Origin: Strix aluco
Lineage: Eukaryota; Chordata; Aves; Strigiformes; Strigidae
Assembly: GCF_031877795.1 (NCBI RefSeq)
Contig: NC_133932.1
Location: 137,318,841-137,382,840, forward strand
Direction of reading: 5' to 3'
Length of the DNA: 64,000 nucleotides
Shown here one piece after another: positions 61,619 to 64,000 of the stretch; within the stretch, counting starts at the first letter, position 1; each line of letters begins with the position of its first letter. The position numbers and the translations under genes were made by a program. The notes under the pieces were generated by a model that was given only the letters and a program-made list of their open reading frames with translations, made no database searches and had not been told where the DNA came from.

Positions 61619-62951
61619 ATGGCGCGTGGCAACGGGCCCACCCTGGCCCAGAGGCTCCCGCTACTGATGCTCAACCTGCTGCTCTTCCTGACCAACACGT
61701 CGAGGGCCAAGAGCTTCTGGGTAGGTGATGCTGCACCGCGCTGTGCCGGGGGGGTGGGATGCTGTGGGGTGGTGTGGTGGAGGCTGTGGTGTGGGAGCTG
61801 TGGGGGGCTGTGGCCTTGGCCCGTGAGCCGCTCGCGTCTCACCCAGCTCCTGGGGTCCTGCAGGGGATGAGGAAGAAGGCGAAACGTTCCCGAAGGAGAG
61901 CCAAGGGCCAGACGGAGAAGCCGAGTGCTGAGCAGTCCCGGCCCCGAGCACCCTGCAAACGGCTGACACCCCACGGCAGCCCTGAGCTCACTCCGTCTAC
62001 TTCCTGGGCGGCTTCTCCACCAACAGAGAGAGGAATGAAGGAGCCCGCACCGACCCTGGAGACATGGTGAGTGCTGGGGGAGACCCCCAGATCCTGCCCC
62101 AGCCCCTCAGCCCGTGCCCTGCCCGTCCCGCCGGAGGGGCCGGGGTGCAGAACGTTCACTTCCCTCTGCTCTGCAGTGCCAGTGCGAAGGCGCCAAGCAT
62201 GGAGGACCTGTGGCAGCTGCCTGACATAGACTCTGTGGGAACCCACTCGTCAAGTGTCTCTGTTTCCTCGGGGAGTTCTTATTATATTGACACCCCGGAG
62301 GGCCGCGTACGGATGCCCAAGGTATGCTCTGTGGGCTCCCCGTCATCAAGAGGCTCTGCTTCATCGGGAAGTTCCTATTATATTGACACCCCGGAGGGCC
62401 GCATACGGATGCCCAAGGTATGCTCTGTGGGCTCCCCGTCATCAAGAGGCTCTGCTTCATCGGGAAGTTCCTATTATATCGACACCCCGGAGGGCCGCAT
62501 ACAGATGCCGAAGATATGCTCTCCGGGCCCCTTCTTGTCGAGCAGCTCTAGATCCACAGACACCCTCCTGGAGCGCAGGCTTGCTGCCATGTCGGAGCAG
62601 GTGGCGGCACAAGAGCGCTCGGGACCCGCCCAGTCCCCCGAGGATGATCAGGGGCTGGTCGCAAGAGCGGGCGGCGATGAGACCCTCCCCAAGGAGCGCC
62701 CCCAGCCCCCCACCTGCAGGGAGGTGGAGGCGAAGCTGCGGCAGCCGGGAGACAAAATGTGGCTCAATGGGCAGAGAGTGGAGCTGCCACGGGGGCTCCT
62801 GGACACAGACGAGGCTGTGGATGGGGACCAGATCAGGAGGAACAATGTGGCCCCGGACAGGAGTGCCCGGCTCTGGCAGCGTCTCAAGGCCTGCTGGCAA
62901 TGGTGCTTACAGTCCTGCTGCTGCTATTGCTTCCCCAAGCCCCCCAGGTGA
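61619..62951 (+). CDS. Array gene copy 12, 359 aa
   Basis: Exons 61619-61720, 61864-62066, 62177-62951; polyA signal 63037. Group C with three repeats. Ile-to-Val in the first repeat (PEGRVRMPK), P54 as in copy 1, C337R as in copies 10 and 11. Intron 1 has private substitutions (gggagctg, cccgtgagcc, gctcctgggg), making it one of the more divergent copies. Confidence 0.65.
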
Positions 62952-64000
62952 CAGCACTGGTCCCAGAGGAGCAACGGGCACCCCGGAGACAGCCGACGGG
63001 GGTGTAAGGCTGGGAAACTCCCTGATATCGTAAAAAATTAAATGATCTTTTCTCCATCCCTGGTGCCGTGGTTCTTCCACCCAGCCCTTGATGCGCCTTC
63101 TCCCCCGTCCCTTTGCCAAACCTCCCCTTTGGGTCCCTTGCTGACCCCGCCCTCCTCTGCCGGGTCTCCCCCAGGTCCTGGCTCCGAGCTCCCCCGGGCT
63201 TTGTCACCTCCGTCCGGCCCTGCGTCCGTAAGCACCACGACGGGGACGTTTTCTTGGCCCAGAGCTGCTCCTGCCAGAGCAGGCAGGGACTGTGCCTGCC
63301 TTCACCCTGCCTCCTGACCCCCTCCAGAGCCCAGGGGCTGTGGGGCACCAACTGCAGTAACAGGGTGATTGGACAGGTCAGCTCATTGGCTCTTTTCACC
63401 GAAAATCCAATCCCCTGAAGGCGCACAGCTGACTTCTCCATCCTCCTGCATTACCCACCAAGGGCACCCGGGCCCTGGGACAAAAGCAATCCCACGCATG
63501 GCTTTACCTTTCCCGATGCACGAATAACCCAGACTGTCTGCCCCAGCACAGTTTTAATGCCCACTGCGGGGACTTTATCCCCATCTACAGTACGTCGGGG
63601 GGTTGGTGGAGCGGGGCCACCCTGCTTGGCAGATCCTCTGCCATTGACTCACCAGGGGGCTTTTGCTAAATGCACCTCCCAGGGTTTGTTCCCAGTTCCT
63701 CGGTGAGAGAGGTCAGCTTTTGGGGAGCTCAGTCAGAGAGCTCGGTGAGAGAGCTCGGTGAAGGTGGATCTGCGTAGGCCTGCAGAGGCCTGGAGAAGCA
63801 GCGCCTTGGAAGAGAGATACGAAGCTGTGCTAGTGTGAAGAAGATGGCAGCACCAAGACTGCCTGCGTGGTATGGAACTGTTTGTGGGGTAAGAGTATTG
63901 ATGACTGTCTAGTTGCTGATTTGCGTATTATGAAGTAAGAGCTTGGATGAGAGCAAAAGTATGTATTATTGTATGAGTATGTATTAATGTAAGAAGAGAG

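Larger units (their letters stand above)
19403..64000 (+). repeat. Tandem array, period about 3.5 kb, twelve intact gene units, open at the right end
   Basis: The start codons of the gene recur at 22474, 26213, 29760, 33271, 36772, 40282, 43783, 47284, 50795, 54426, 57937 and 61619. Spacings are 3739, 3547, 3511, 3501, 3510, 3501, 3501, 3511, 3631, 3511 and 3682 bp. All depart from 3511 only by the number of 96-bp coding repeats, a 31+5-bp promoter difference, a 10-bp or 1-bp intron 1 deletion, and two flank indels (+24 and -21). The array runs off the window inside the thirteenth unit (its 5' spacer from about 63442 on). Confidence 0.97.

Noticed and set aside
19403-64000. Array as centromeric satellite or rDNA
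   Set aside because: The period is 3.5 kb with spliced coding structure and promoters; no rRNA features or short satellite monomer are present.

Overview
The window is a vertebrate nuclear locus, almost certainly from a bird. Evidence: compact GC-rich introns; the gene order RNF121 - IL18BP - arginine-specific ecto-ADP-ribosyltransferase; and LTR families I recognise as common in neoavian and passerine genomes. The species cannot be fixed from the sequence alone.

Layout. (1) 1-2.4 kb: the last two coding exons of RNF121 (+). (2) 4.7-6.4 kb: a complete five-exon IL18BP (+, 155 aa). (3) 6.9-8.9 kb: a complete three-exon ADP-ribosyltransferase (-, 302 aa) with a probable GPI-anchor tail. (4) 9.0-10.1 kb: one old LTR with another LTR inserted in it. 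(5) 10.1-12.1 kb: decayed pieces of the repeat unit that dominates the rest of the window. (6) 12.1-19.4 kb: the LTR of an older minus-strand endogenous retrovirus, whose coding tail is split by a young plus-strand class II (beta/alpha-like) provirus of 6.5 kb. The provirus has LTRs that look identical, 6-bp target-site duplications, open gag, pro (with dUTPase) and pol, and an env that has lost nearly all of its surface subunit. (7) 19.4-64 kb: a tandem array with a period of about 3.5 kb, made of one decayed edge copy, twelve intact gene copies and the start of a thirteenth.

The array is the main discovery. Every unit encodes the same three-exon gene, which I cannot assign to a known family. 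Exon 1 (34 aa) is a signal-peptide-like leader, exon 2 is very basic with a furin-like motif, and exon 3 carries one to three copies of an in-frame 96-bp (32-aa) repeat and ends in a Cys cluster. Splice sites and phases (0, then 2) agree in all twelve copies, giving predicted proteins of 295, 327 or 359 aa. Each copy has its own promoter: five or six CRE-like sites spaced exactly 31 bp apart, then a TATA-like motif, and a polyadenylation signal 86 bp past the stop. All differences in copy spacing can be explained by a short list of indels, so the array is very homogeneous and probably recently amplified or kept uniform by gene conversion. A CRE-driven, compact, multi-copy gene fits germ-cell expression, but that is inference.

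The three single-copy genes are independent host genes: an ER ubiquitin ligase, a secreted cytokine inhibitor and a cell-surface enzyme. The retroelements sit at the decayed edge of the array.
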